Below are positions 8,316-15,816 of a DNA stretch of 21,969 nt, piece after piece. The notes beneath the pieces are model-generated. The model was not told where the DNA came from. It saw only the letters and a list, made by a program, of their open reading frames with translations, and ran no database searches. The translations under genes were made by a program, and so were the position numbers. Within the stretch, counting starts at the first letter, position 1. Each line of letters starts with the position of its first letter. The DNA comes from Acholeplasmataceae bacterium (GTDB taxonomy: Bacteria; Bacillota_I; Bacilli_A; Acholeplasmatales; Acholeplasmataceae), in the NCBI GenBank assembly GCA_030656435.1, contig JAUSOA010000296.1, positions 1-21,969 on the forward strand, in the 5' to 3' direction.

Positions 8316-8827
8316 TATGACAACTCCGCAATGTCCACACCACGAAGTGCAGCAACTTGTTCAGCAGTTCTTAATTCCTTAAGTCCTGCAAATGTAGCGC
8401 GCACCATGTTGATTGGAGTTCTTGAACCTATGCACTTAGATAGAATATCATTAACGCCAGCAAGCTCGAATACAGCACGAACCGCCCCACCAGCGATGAT
8501 ACCAGTACCTTCTGAAGCTGGCTTAAGGAATACTTTTCCTGCTCCATAGTTACCTGTAATTGCATGAGGTATTGTTGTTCCTACGATTGGAACATTAATC
8601 ATATTTGTTTTAGCATCTTCGACAGCCTTCTTAATTGCATCAGGAACTTCAGCTGCTTTACCAGTTCCAAAACCAATTTGTCCTTGCTTGTTTCCAATGA
8701 CCACTAAGGCAGCAAAACGGAAACGACGACCACCCTTAACAACTTTCGTTACACGGTTGATCGAAACAACACGTTCTTCGAATTGATTGTCTTGTTGCTC
8801 TTCTTGATTGTATCTTTCTCTAGCCAT
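8315..8827 (-). CDS. rpsE: 30S ribosomal protein S5
   Basis: Protein at the mRNA entry channel, important for decoding fidelity and for mRNA unwinding with S3 and S4. I place the start at the ATG at 8827 (MARERYNQEEQQDN), 6-7 nt after GGAGGA, giving 170 residues. The frame is open 15 codons further to 8872, but that segment overlaps rplR and lacks a ribosome-binding site. Core motifs are VVKGGRRFRFAALVVIGN (dsRNA-binding fold), GTGKAAEVPDAIKKA and GGAVRAVFELAGVNDILSK. An acidic, glutamine-rich N-terminal stretch precedes the core. Confidence 0.97.
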   Translation of the reverse strand: MARERYNQEEQQDNQFEERVVSINRVTKVVKGGRRFRFAALVVIGNKQGQIGFGTGKAAEVPDAIKKAVEDAKTNMINVPIVGTTIPHAITGNYGAGKVFLKPASEGTGIIAGGAVRAVFELAGVNDILSKCIGSRTPINMVRATFAGLKELRTAEQVAALRGVDIAELS

Positions 8828-8840
8828 GTCTGTCTCCTCC

Positions 8841-9194
8841 TTAGAATTGTAATCCTGCTTCACGCGCAGCATCAGCTAGTGCTTTGACACGTCCGTGGTA
8901 TAAATAACCACTTCTATCAAATACAACTGAAGTTACACCTTTAGCAAGCGCCTTTTCGGCGATGAGTTTACCAACTGCCTTAGCTGATTCAATATTTGAA
9001 CCCTTAAGGCCTGTTTCTTGACTACGAGCACTGATAAGTGTAGTTTGTTTCAAGTCGTCAATGATCTGTACATAAATTGCAGTGTTTGAACGGTATACAG
9101 AAAGTCTTGGACGTTCTGCAGTTCCTTCTACAATCTTACGGATGCGTAGATGACGCTTTTGTCTTGTGACATTCTTAGATATTTTCTTAATCAT
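8841..9194 (-). CDS. rplR: 50S ribosomal protein L18
   Basis: 5S rRNA-binding protein of the central protuberance, acting with L5. The 117 residues open with a basic tail (ISKNVTRQKRHLRIRK) and then show GTAERPRLSVYRSNTAIYVQIID and the C-terminal FDRSGYLYHGRVKALADAAREAGLQF, all conserved in L18. ATG at 9194 follows rplF by 14 nt. Length is normal. Confidence 0.98.
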   Translation of the reverse strand: MIKKISKNVTRQKRHLRIRKIVEGTAERPRLSVYRSNTAIYVQIIDDLKQTTLISARSQETGLKGSNIESAKAVGKLIAEKALAKGVTSVVFDRSGYLYHGRVKALADAAREAGLQF

Positions 9195-9208
9195 CGTGAT
9201 GTCCTCCC

Positions 9209-9748
9209 TTACTTAGCAGTCTTTCCAGCTTTACGTGGAACATACTCATCAACATAACGAATGCCTTTTCCAAGATATGGTTCAGGCTTTCTAACACTTC
9301 TAATCTTAGCAGCGAATTCGCCGACGACTTGCTTGTCTGCGCCTTCAATGATAACATCAGTGTTTTTTGGAATGGTGACAGTGAGTCCTGCTGGAATCTC
9401 TAGTTCAACTGGGTGTGAATACCCCATACTTAAGTTCACGACGTTGCCTTGTAGATTTGCTCTATAACCAACACCGCGAATTTCTAATTGCTTTTTAAAT
9501 CCTGTAGATACTCCTGTAACCATGTTAGCTAACAAGGCACGAGTTGTTCCGTGGATTTTTCTTGAAAATATTGCATCATCTGGACGTGAGATTTTGATTT
9601 CTGCACCTTCCATTTTGATGTCTAAAAGTTGATTGAATTGGAATTCAAGTTGACCTTTTGGGCCTTTAACTACAGCGTAGTTTTCTGGGCTTAACGTTAC
9701 AGTAACGCCAGCAGGAACTTGAATCACTTTATTTCCTATACGTGACAT
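9209..9748 (-). CDS. rplF: 50S ribosomal protein L6
   Basis: Two-domain protein near the factor-binding site and sarcin-ricin loop. I choose the ATG at 9748 (MSRIGNKVIQVPAGV), 6-7 nt after GGAGG, giving 179 residues. A frame-compatible extension to 9793 overlaps rpsH and has no ribosome-binding site. The second domain ends with the L6 signature PEPYLGKGIRYVDEYVPRKA and a lysine-containing tail. Length and motifs are normal. Confidence 0.98.
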   Translation of the reverse strand: MSRIGNKVIQVPAGVTVTLSPENYAVVKGPKGQLEFQFNQLLDIKMEGAEIKISRPDDAIFSRKIHGTTRALLANMVTGVSTGFKKQLEIRGVGYRANLQGNVVNLSMGYSHPVELEIPAGLTVTIPKNTDVIIEGADKQVVGEFAAKIRSVRKPEPYLGKGIRYVDEYVPRKAGKTAK

Positions 9749-9761
9749 AATTTCCTCCTTA

Positions 9762-10160
9762 TTACCATACGTAGGCGAGCACTTCGCCGCCAACTTGAGC
9801 TAGACGTGCTTCACGATCAGTCATAATTCCCTTTGATGTTGAGACAAGAGCAATGCCTAGTCCGTTTAACACCTTAGGTAAATTTTCTACTGCAGCATAA
9901 ACACGAAGTCCTGGTTTCGATATCCGCTTTAAACCTTTAATTACACGTTCTTTAGTCTTCGTGTATTTCAAGGTAACAACAATTTTGCCTTGTGGTCCTT
10001 CTTTAACTACTGAGTAGTCAACGATGAAACCTTCCTTTTTAAGTACTGCTAGAATATCAGCCTTTAATCTGGAATTAGGCATTTCTACTTTCTCATGACG
10101 CATTTTATTTGCGTTACGAATACGCGTTAGCATATCCGCGATTGGATCAGTCATAACCAT
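9762..10160 (-). CDS. rpsH: 30S ribosomal protein S8
   Basis: Primary 16S rRNA-binding protein of the central domain. In E. coli it represses the spc operon by binding its mRNA. The 132 residues start MVMTDPIADMLTRIRNANK and end ISTSKG-type VSTSKGIMTDREARLA plus GGEVLAYVW, the same length as the B. subtilis protein. GGAGG lies 8 nt before the first ATG (10160), so I prefer it to the in-frame ATG two codons later. It lies 16 nt after rpsN. Confidence 0.98.
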   Translation of the reverse strand: MVMTDPIADMLTRIRNANKMRHEKVEMPNSRLKADILAVLKKEGFIVDYSVVKEGPQGKIVVTLKYTKTKERVIKGLKRISKPGLRVYAAVENLPKVLNGLGIALVSTSKGIMTDREARLAQVGGEVLAYVW

Positions 10161-10176
10161 GTGTTTTTCCTCCTAA

Positions 10177-10446
10177 TTACCAGCTTGCTTTTTTAACACC
10201 AGGAATTTGTCCCTTATGTGCTAAATCACGAAACGTCAGTCTCGACAAGCCAAACTTGCGCATATAGCCACGTGGGCGACCATCGATTGAATCGCGATTT
10301 CTTACACGAGTTGGAGAAGCATTTCTAGGTAGCTTTGATAAAGCTGCATAGTCACCTTTTTCCTTTAACTCAATTCTGATTTCACGGTAGCGTTCAACAA
10401 TTACCTTGCGTGCTTCATTTTTATTTATTAATGATTTCTTTGCCAT
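10177..10446 (-). CDS. rpsN: 30S ribosomal protein S14, long zinc-free form
   Basis: Head protein of the small subunit. Gram-positive spc operons usually carry the 61-residue zinc form with two CxxC pairs. This copy is 89 residues, has no cysteine at all, and carries the long-type features: an N-terminal helix (NKNEARKVIVERYREIRIEL), LSKLPRNASPTRVRNRD and a C-terminus KFGLSRLTFRDLAHKGQIPGV. It therefore belongs to the C-minus type, which in B. subtilis is a separate gene induced by zinc starvation. Here it is the operon copy. Start and spacing (ATG at 10446, 11 nt after rplE) are normal. Confidence 0.96.
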   Translation of the reverse strand: MAKKSLINKNEARKVIVERYREIRIELKEKGDYAALSKLPRNASPTRVRNRDSIDGRPRGYMRKFGLSRLTFRDLAHKGQIPGVKKASW

Positions 10447-10457
10447 AATACGCCTCC

Positions 10458-10997
10458 TTACTTCTTAAACGGCATGCCAAGTTGACTTAATAATGCGCGT
10501 CCTTCTTGGTCAGTTTTTGCCGTTGTTACAATTACGATATCCATACCACGAACTTTTTTAACTTTATCCAAACTAATTTCTGGAAAAATGATTTGTTCTC
10601 TAATACCAACAGTGTAGTTTCCGCGACCATCAAATGAATTTGATGATATACCTCTAAAGTCACGTACACGTGGTAGAGCGATCGAAATCAACTTATCAAG
10701 GAAATAATACATTCTATCTCCACGAAGTGTTACTTTGGCACCGATTGGCATTCCTTCTCTTAACTTAAAGTTAGAAATGGAATTTTTAGCCTTAGTTACT
10801 AATGGCTTTTGACCGGTGATTGCCTTTAATTCTTCCACAGCGTCATCTAAGACCTTGGGGTTGAATACAGCATCGCCAATACCCATGTTTACTACGATTT
10901 TTTCAATTTTTGGCACCTGCATTACAGATGTATAGTTGAATGCCTTAATCAGTTCGGGTTTGACAACATTTTCATATTTAGTTCTAATTTCTGTCAT
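10458..10997 (-). CDS. rplE: 50S ribosomal protein L5
   Basis: Binds 5S rRNA, contacts the P-site tRNA and forms a bridge to S13. The 179 residues contain NYTSVMQVPKIEKIVVNMGIG, the signature LREGMPIGAKVTLRGDRMYYFLDKL (positions given in two parts: LREGMPIGAKV, then TLRGDRMYYFLDKL), and FPEISLDKVKKVRGMDIVIVTTA near the end (FPEISLDKV, then RGMDIVIVTTA). Length is normal. It begins 12 nt after rplX. Confidence 0.98.
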   Translation of the reverse strand: MTEIRTKYENVVKPELIKAFNYTSVMQVPKIEKIVVNMGIGDAVFNPKVLDDAVEELKAITGQKPLVTKAKNSISNFKLREGMPIGAKVTLRGDRMYYFLDKLISIALPRVRDFRGISSNSFDGRGNYTVGIREQIIFPEISLDKVKKVRGMDIVIVTTAKTDQEGRALLSQLGMPFKK

Positions 10998-11009
10998 TGT
11001 CTAAACTCC

Positions 11010-11351
11010 TTATTTATCAAGGCTTTCGCCTGATTTTTTCGCATAACGGACTTTCTTGCCATCAACTTCACGGTAACCAACGCGAGTTGGTTTGTTAGTC
11101 TTTGGATCAAGAATAGCTACGTTAGAAACATGAATTGGTGCTTCTTTTTCCATAATGCCGCCTTTATCATTCGCTTGTGTTGGACGTTGGTGCTTCTTCA
11201 TTAGATTGACACCTTCAACCAATACGCGATCTGTGTTAGGATATACTTTTAAGACGCGACCTGTCTTGCGGGTAGTATTTCCTTTTTTATCAGTTACAAA
11301 TTGATCGCGTCCGGCAATAACTGCAACTGTGTCTCCAGCTTTAATATACAT
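11010..11351 (-). CDS. rplX: 50S ribosomal protein L24 with extended KOW loop
   Basis: Assembly initiator that binds the 5' domain of 23S rRNA near the exit tunnel. At 113 residues it is about ten longer than B. subtilis L24. The extra residues fall in the KOW motif: the usual GKDKGKxG is replaced by GRDQFVTDKKGNTTRKTG (residues 14-31). The rest is standard: DRVLVEGVNLMKKHQRPTQ, APIHVSNVAILDP and the lysine-rich end KKVRYAKKSGE. It lies 13 nt after rplN. Confidence 0.97.
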   Translation of the reverse strand: MYIKAGDTVAVIAGRDQFVTDKKGNTTRKTGRVLKVYPNTDRVLVEGVNLMKKHQRPTQANDKGGIMEKEAPIHVSNVAILDPKTNKPTRVGYREVDGKKVRYAKKSGESLDK

Positions 11352-11364
11352 AGACGAGACCTCC

Positions 11365-11733
11365 TTATAGTACTTCTGGAGCTAGAGAAACGATCTTCAT
11401 GAAGTTCTTTTCTCTTAACTCTCTTGCCACTGGTCCGAAAATACGGGTTCCGCGTGGGTTTAAATCGTCTTTAATAATGACTGCTGCATTTTCATCAAAT
11501 TTGATGTATGAGCCGTCTGCGCGACGAAGGCCTGAAACCGTACGTACAATAACTGCTTTGCAAACTTCACCTTTTTTTACAATTCCCGCTGGTGTAGCAC
11601 GCTTAACTGTTACCACTACGATATCACCGATATTAGCATAACGACGACGGGTTCCCCCTAAAACCTTAATCACAAGTACTTCTTTTGCGCCAGAGTTGTC
11701 TGCGACAACCATTCTGCTTTCTTGTTGGATCAT
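11365..11733 (-). CDS. rplN: 50S ribosomal protein L14
   Basis: Subunit-interface protein that contacts L19 and 16S rRNA helix 14 and is the docking site for the silencing factor RsfS. The 122 residues begin MIQQESRMVVADNSGAKEVL and contain GDIVVVTVKRATPAGIVKKG and FGPVARELREKNFMKIVSLAPEVL (start FGPVARELRE, end KIVSLAPEVL), all conserved. Length is exactly typical. It begins 13 nt after rpsQ. Confidence 0.98.
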   Translation of the reverse strand: MIQQESRMVVADNSGAKEVLVIKVLGGTRRRYANIGDIVVVTVKRATPAGIVKKGEVCKAVIVRTVSGLRRADGSYIKFDENAAVIIKDDLNPRGTRIFGPVARELREKNFMKIVSLAPEVL

Positions 11734-11746
11734 GTTTTTATCCTCC

Positions 11747-12007
11747 CTATACTAAGTCAGCTTTAGCAACAACTTCGAGGAGACGGAATCTCTTCGTTTT
11801 GGATAGTGGACGAGTTTCCATAATGGTTACTTTATCTCCAACATTTGCTAAGCCTTCTTCATCGTGCACATGAAACTTCTTTGATACCTTTATACTTTTA
11901 CCATATAAAGGTGATTTTTTATAAGTGTCAACAACTACAGTTATCGTTTTATCCATTTTGTCAGATACAACAATTCCCGTATAAACTTTTCTATTATTAC
12001 GATCCAT
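11747..12007 (-). CDS. rpsQ: 30S ribosomal protein S17
   Basis: OB-fold primary binding protein of the 16S 5' domain. I place the start at the ATG at 12007 (MDRNNRKVYTGIVVSDKMDK), 5-6 nt after AAGGAGG, giving 86 residues. The frame extends to 12034, but those codons overlap rpmC and lack a ribosome-binding site. Conserved stretches are DKMDKTITVVV, then HVHDEEGLANVGDKVTIMETRPLSKTKRFRL (HDEEGLANVGD, then RPLSKTKRFRL). It lies 10 nt after rpmC. Confidence 0.97.
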   Translation of the reverse strand: MDRNNRKVYTGIVVSDKMDKTITVVVDTYKKSPLYGKSIKVSKKFHVHDEEGLANVGDKVTIMETRPLSKTKRFRLLEVVAKADLV

Positions 12008-12017
12008 GGTATCCTCC

Positions 12018-12206
12018 TTATTCAGCACGTTCACTGATGATTGTCTTCATTTGTGCAATCGTTTTTTTAACTGTACTAATACGAGCTGTATTTTCTAGTT
12101 GTCCTACTGCAAGTTGAAAGCGCAGGTTAAATAACTCAGCTTTTAGCTCGACGATTCTTTTTTCTAGATCAGCTGTGCTAATCTTTCTAATTTCTACTGC
12201 TTTCAC
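12018..12206 (-). CDS. rpmC: 50S ribosomal protein L29
   Basis: Small two-helix protein at the tunnel exit, next to L23, in the trigger factor and SRP docking area. The 62 residues form two helices; LKAELFNLRFQLAVGQLENT is the family signature. The start is GTG at 12206, overlapping the rplP stop by four bases (GTGA), with an AGAGGTGA ribosome-binding site inside the end of rplP. Re-initiation after rplP is the likely way it is translated. Confidence 0.97.
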   Translation of the reverse strand: MKAVEIRKISTADLEKRIVELKAELFNLRFQLAVGQLENTARISTVKKTIAQMKTIISERAE

Positions 12207-12619
12207 GCTTGCTCACCTCTTTTAACAATTTTTGTCTTAATAGGTAATTTGTGTGAAGCTAGGCGTAGTGCTTCTCTTGCGATTTCTTCAGACACGCCAT
12301 TGATTTCAAACATGATTTTACCTTCTTTAACAACCGCTACCCAGTGGTCAGGAGCACCTTTACCGGAGCCCATACGCACTTCAAGTGGTTTCTTAGTCTT
12401 AGCTAAGTGTGGGAAAATGTTAATCCATACTTTCCCAAGTCTCTTCATATGTCTAGTCATCGCGATACGAGCCGCTTCGATTTGACGGTTAGTAATCCAA
12501 GCACCTTCTTGAGCAACTAAGGCAAAATCTCCGTTCAGAATTTCATTTCTTCCCTTTGCTAAGCCTTCATAGCTAACACGGTGAGGACGACGGAACTTTG
12601 TTCTTTTAGGCATTAACAT
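12203..12619 (-). CDS. rplP: 50S ribosomal protein L16
   Basis: Binds helices around the A site and stabilises accommodated tRNA. The 138 residues begin MLMPKRTKFRRPHRVSYEGL and contain GAWITNRQIEAARIAMTRHM (signature 1), WINIFPHLAKTKKPLEVRMG and GSGKGAPDHWVAVVKEGKI. GGGAGG inside the end of rpsC lies 9 nt before the first ATG at 12619, which I prefer to the ATG two codons on. The gap to rpsC is 2 nt. The stop TGA overlaps the GTG of rpmC. Confidence 0.98.
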   Translation of the reverse strand: MLMPKRTKFRRPHRVSYEGLAKGRNEILNGDFALVAQEGAWITNRQIEAARIAMTRHMKRLGKVWINIFPHLAKTKKPLEVRMGSGKGAPDHWVAVVKEGKIMFEINGVSEEIAREALRLASHKLPIKTKIVKRGEQA

Positions 12620-12621
12620 AA

Positions 12622-13380
12622 TTACTTGCCTCCCTTGTTGTCACGATTATCACGTTTAGGTCTATCAGGACGTTGTCCTCTATCCTGACGTGGTGCTCTT
12701 TCGTCTTGTTTTTTAAGATTGTCTTCACGTGTTTGTCCTGGAAGAACTTCCCCGTTGTAGATCCAAACCTTAATACCAAGGATACCATAAGTTGTATTTG
12801 CTTCTGCAGTTGCGTAGTCAATGTCAGCACGTAGTGTATGTAGTGGAACTTGTCCTTCTGAATACCCTTCGCTTCTTGCAATTTCTGCTCCACCTAAACG
12901 ACCAGATACTAGAGTCTTACAACCCTTAGCTCCTGATTTAAGTGCACGTTGCATTGCAATTTTTTGAACACGTCTGAATGATGCACGGCTTTCTAATTGC
13001 TCAGCAATGCTTTGTGCAACTAGTGAAGCAACACGTTCAGGACGCTTGACTTCTACAACATTAAATACGATTTCTTTTTTTGTAAGTTTCTCTAATGTAG
13101 CAACAGCCTTTTTCTTTGTTTCAGCATCTCTACCAATAACAATACCAGGCTTAGCTGTGTGTAAAGTGACCTTTACACGGTCTTTTCCGCCCTTACCTTT
13201 TACGCGTTCGATTTCAACGTGAGAAACAGCGGCTTTTTTATAAAAATCATTTAGGTATTTGCGAATCATAGCATCTTCTTTTACTAGGAAAGGTACTGCT
13301 GTTTTTTCAGCATACCACTTTGAATCCCAAGTACGGATGATACCAAGACGCATACCAATCGGATTAACTTTCTGACCCAT
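12622..13380 (-). CDS. rpsC: 30S ribosomal protein S3 with charged C-terminal tail
   Basis: Forms the mRNA entry pore with S4 and S5. The 252 residues comprise an N-terminal KH domain and a C-terminal domain with SGRLGGAEIARSEGYSEG and VPLHTLRADIDYATAEA. At the KH loop the usual GxxG reads GRDA (in KPGIVIGRDAETKKK), so the last glycine is alanine. Residues from about 216 form a 37-residue tail rich in D, R, K, Q and P (ending RPDRPKRDNRDNKGGK), longer than in B. subtilis S3 and probably disordered. ATG at 13380. Confidence 0.97.
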   Translation of the reverse strand: MGQKVNPIGMRLGIIRTWDSKWYAEKTAVPFLVKEDAMIRKYLNDFYKKAAVSHVEIERVKGKGGKDRVKVTLHTAKPGIVIGRDAETKKKAVATLEKLTKKEIVFNVVEVKRPERVASLVAQSIAEQLESRASFRRVQKIAMQRALKSGAKGCKTLVSGRLGGAEIARSEGYSEGQVPLHTLRADIDYATAEANTTYGILGIKVWIYNGEVLPGQTREDNLKKQDERAPRQDRGQRPDRPKRDNRDNKGGK

Positions 13381-13392
13381 GTCTCTTCACCT

Positions 13393-13728
13393 CTACTCTT
13401 TATCTGCCACAACAACAGTGATGTGGCTAGTTCTCTTTTGAATGATATCGCCTTGACCTTTTGCTCTAGGCAATAGTCTTTTTAGACGAACTCCTTCATT
13501 TACATAAACTTCTTTAACAAATAAGTTTTCAACGTTTGCATTGTTGTTGTGCTCAGCGTTAGCGACTGCGCTGTTTAGCACCTTCAAAATAACTGGTGAG
13601 GCAGCACGTGGTGTAAACATTAAGATTGCTTGCGCTTCTTTGATGTCCTTACCGCGAATTAGATCGATTACCAATCTTGCCTTACGTGGAGTTATGCGAA
13701 CGGTTTTAGCTATAGCTTTAGTTTCCAT
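13393..13728 (-). CDS. rplV: 50S ribosomal protein L22
   Basis: Its long beta-hairpin lines the nascent-peptide tunnel; in other bacteria changes in this loop alter macrolide binding. The 111 residues begin METKAIAKTVRITPRKARLV. The hairpin and C-terminal signature runs from about 80 to 106 (RLKRLLPRAKGQGDIIQKR, then TSHITVVV) without insertions. ATG at 13728, 17 nt after rpsS, with GGAGG upstream. Confidence 0.98.
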   Translation of the reverse strand: METKAIAKTVRITPRKARLVIDLIRGKDIKEAQAILMFTPRAASPVILKVLNSAVANAEHNNNANVENLFVKEVYVNEGVRLKRLLPRAKGQGDIIQKRTSHITVVVADKE

Positions 13729-13745
13729 TTTTCATTCTCCTCCAA

Positions 13746-14027
13746 TTACTTCTTTTTAGCTATCTTGTCATCTTTTCCGTGACCGTGGTATGTACGTGTT
13801 GGAGCAAACTCGCCGAATTTGTGACCAACCATATCTTCTGTAACATACACTGGGACGTGTGATTTACCATTATAAACGGCAACCGTGTGTCCAACGAAAT
13901 CAGGGAAAACCGTTGAACGACGTGACCAAGTTTGGATCACTTTATTTTCGTTTGCTGCATTTTGCTTCTGAACCTTAGCTAGTAAATGATCATCACAAAA
14001 TGGTCCTTTTTTAACTGAACGTGCCAT
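13746..14027 (-). CDS. rpsS: 30S ribosomal protein S19
   Basis: 30S head protein that binds 16S rRNA with S13 and contributes to the bridge with L5. The 93 residues contain SVKKGPFCDDHLL, IQTWSRRSTVFPDFVGHTVA and the signature GHKFGEFAPTRTYHGHG. Length is normal. It begins 10 nt after rplB. Confidence 0.98.
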   Translation of the reverse strand: MARSVKKGPFCDDHLLAKVQKQNAANENKVIQTWSRRSTVFPDFVGHTVAVYNGKSHVPVYVTEDMVGHKFGEFAPTRTYHGHGKDDKIAKKK

Positions 14028-14037
14028 AATTTTCCTC

Positions 14038-14868
14038 CTACTTCGTGCGACGACGAACGATTAAGTCGTTTGACGCTTTTTTACTGTCGCGAGTCTTAAC
14101 TCCACGAGCCTTCTTACCCCATGGGGTCATTGGTGATTTTCTACCGATTGGTGTTCTACCTTCACCACCACCGTGTGGGTGGTCGTTAGGGTTCATAGCA
14201 GATCCACGTACTGTTGGGCGTACACCCATGTGACGAGTTCTACCAGCCTTACCGATATTCACTAGTTCCCATGATTCATTACCTACTGTACCGATTGTCG
14301 CACGGCAAGTACCTAAGATCTTACGAACTTCACCTGATTGAAGACGAACTAGAACATATTTGTCTTCGCGTCCAAGTATCTGAGCTGATGCTCCGGCACT
14401 TCTAGCGAGCTGTCCGCCTCTTCCTGGGCTTAATTCAATGTTATGAATAATTGTACCGACAGGAATATTCATGATTGGTAATGCATTACCAGTCTTGATA
14501 TCTACTTGCTGACCTGAGAAAATCTCAGTTCCTACTTCTAATCCTTTTGGAGCAAGAATGTATCTCTTTTCACCATCTGCATAGTGAATCAAAGCGATAT
14601 TTGCTGTACGGTTTGGATCATACTCAATTGTTGCTACCTTACCGACAATGTCATCCTTGTTACGTTTAAAATCAATTACGCGATATTTTCTTTTTGCACC
14701 GCCACCGATGTGACGAACGGTAATTTTACCTTGGTTGTTACGCCCACCTGTGCGAGAAAATGGCTCAAGTAGTGATTTTTCAGGAGTAGATGTTGTGATT
14801 TCTTCGAATGTTAAAACACTCATGCCACGACGACCATTGGTAGTCGGGTTGTATTTTTTAACCGCCAT
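14038..14868 (-). CDS. rplB: 50S ribosomal protein L2
   Basis: Universally conserved protein required for subunit joining and close to the peptidyl transferase centre. The 276 residues include RHIGGGAKRKYRVIDFKRNK (52-71), the SH3-like central domain and the near-invariant MNPNDHPHGGGEGRTPIGRK (225-244). H230 matches the histidine E. coli numbers 229. The C-terminus is strongly basic. ATG at 14868, 27 nt after rplW, the widest gap among the first genes of the operon. Confidence 0.98.
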   Translation of the reverse strand: MAVKKYNPTTNGRRGMSVLTFEEITTSTPEKSLLEPFSRTGGRNNQGKITVRHIGGGAKRKYRVIDFKRNKDDIVGKVATIEYDPNRTANIALIHYADGEKRYILAPKGLEVGTEIFSGQQVDIKTGNALPIMNIPVGTIIHNIELSPGRGGQLARSAGASAQILGREDKYVLVRLQSGEVRKILGTCRATIGTVGNESWELVNIGKAGRTRHMGVRPTVRGSAMNPNDHPHGGGEGRTPIGRKSPMTPWGKKARGVKTRDSKKASNDLIVRRRTK

Positions 14869-14895
14869 TTGGTTAAACCTCCTCTAATTTTTCAC

Positions 14896-15183
14896 TTAAA
14901 TCGTGAAGGCGTCAATCTTTTGACCTTCAGCTAACTTAACTACTGCTTTCTTATAAGCAGATTTATATCCTTCATGTTTACCCATTCTTTTGAACTTAGG
15001 TAACACGTTAATCGTGTTGACTTTCAAAACTTTCACGTTGAAGATTGCTTCAACAGCTTTTTTAATTTCAACTTTGTTTGCTTTTCTATCAACCTTGAAT
15101 GTGTATCTGTTTTGACTCTCGATAAGTTTAGTTGACTGTTCAGTGATGATTGGCGCTTTTAAAATGTCGTAATATTTAGTCAT
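14896..15183 (-). CDS. rplW: 50S ribosomal protein L23
   Basis: Docking site at the tunnel exit for trigger factor and SRP. The 95 residues begin MTKYYDILKAPIITEQSTKL, with the acidic E15 near where trigger factor contacts E. coli E18. The family signature is VEIKKAVEAIFNVKVLKVNT, followed by the tunnel-side loop VLPKFKRMGKHEGYKSAYKK. Its ATG (15183) lies inside rplD, with an 8-nt overlap, so the ribosome-binding site is in the rplD coding region. Confidence 0.97.
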   Translation of the reverse strand: MTKYYDILKAPIITEQSTKLIESQNRYTFKVDRKANKVEIKKAVEAIFNVKVLKVNTINVLPKFKRMGKHEGYKSAYKKAVVKLAEGQKIDAFTI

Positions 15184-15805
15184 TGCCCAATACCTCCTCT
15201 AGTGCTTCTATAGCATCTTTAGTCATAACCAGATTTTTGCAATTAAGGATGTCATATACACTGACGTGACTTACATTTGAGAATGCGATGGTTGGAATAT
15301 TTCTTGCTGCTAGCATTTCATTATCACCGAATTCTTTCGCTACAACTAATGTTTTCCCAACAATACCAAGATCTAATAGGAATTGTTCGAATAACTTTGT
15401 TTTTGGAGCTTCAATAGAAATCGTTTCAACTACCTTTAATTGACCCTTAGATGCGTGATATGAAAGTGCTGATCTTAAAGCTAATTGACGAACTTTTTGG
15501 TTCATTTTAACAGCATAACTTCTTGGTGTTGGTCCGAAGACTACACCACCCTTACGCCATTGTGGAGAACGTGTAGAACCTTGGCGAGCACGACCTGTAC
15601 CCTTTTGACGCCATGGCTTTCTGCCACCACCTGATACTTCACCACGGTTTTTAACATCGTGAGTACCTTGTCTCATTGCTGCTCTTTGAGCGTTTACTAC
15701 ATCATATAAAGCTTGTTGATGTGGTTCAATACCGAATACATAATCGGATAAGGTTAAGTCAGCAACTTTGTTACCTGCTTGATTAAATAAGTTTACTTTT
15801 GGCAT
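15176..15805 (-). CDS. rplD: 50S ribosomal protein L4
   Basis: Large-subunit protein whose loop reaches into the exit tunnel constriction. In E. coli it also represses its own operon through the S10 leader. The 209 residues start MPKVNLFNQAGNKVADLTLS. The tunnel loop lies at about 45-95 and includes GGGRKPWRQKGTGRARQGST and RSPQWRKGGVVFGPTPRSY. The C-terminal half shows LKVVETISIEAPKTK. It overlaps rplW by 8 nt. Because of L4's role elsewhere, it is the first candidate to regulate through the leader upstream of rpsJ. Confidence 0.98.
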   Translation of the reverse strand: MPKVNLFNQAGNKVADLTLSDYVFGIEPHQQALYDVVNAQRAAMRQGTHDVKNRGEVSGGGRKPWRQKGTGRARQGSTRSPQWRKGGVVFGPTPRSYAVKMNQKVRQLALRSALSYHASKGQLKVVETISIEAPKTKLFEQFLLDLGIVGKTLVVAKEFGDNEMLAARNIPTIAFSNVSHVSVYDILNCKNLVMTKDAIEALEEVLGND

Positions 15806-15816
15806 ATTAACCCTCC

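Noticed and set aside
8828..8872. N-terminal extension of S5 by 15 residues
   Set aside because: Overlaps rplR and has no ribosome-binding site, while the ATG at 8827 has GGAGGA at the right distance. The same reasoning removes extensions of L6 (to 9793) and S17 (to 12034).
12606..12893. Minus-strand open frame of 95 codons within rpsC
   Set aside because: Shifted-frame shadow of the 3' part of rpsC; the rpsC protein itself is intact.
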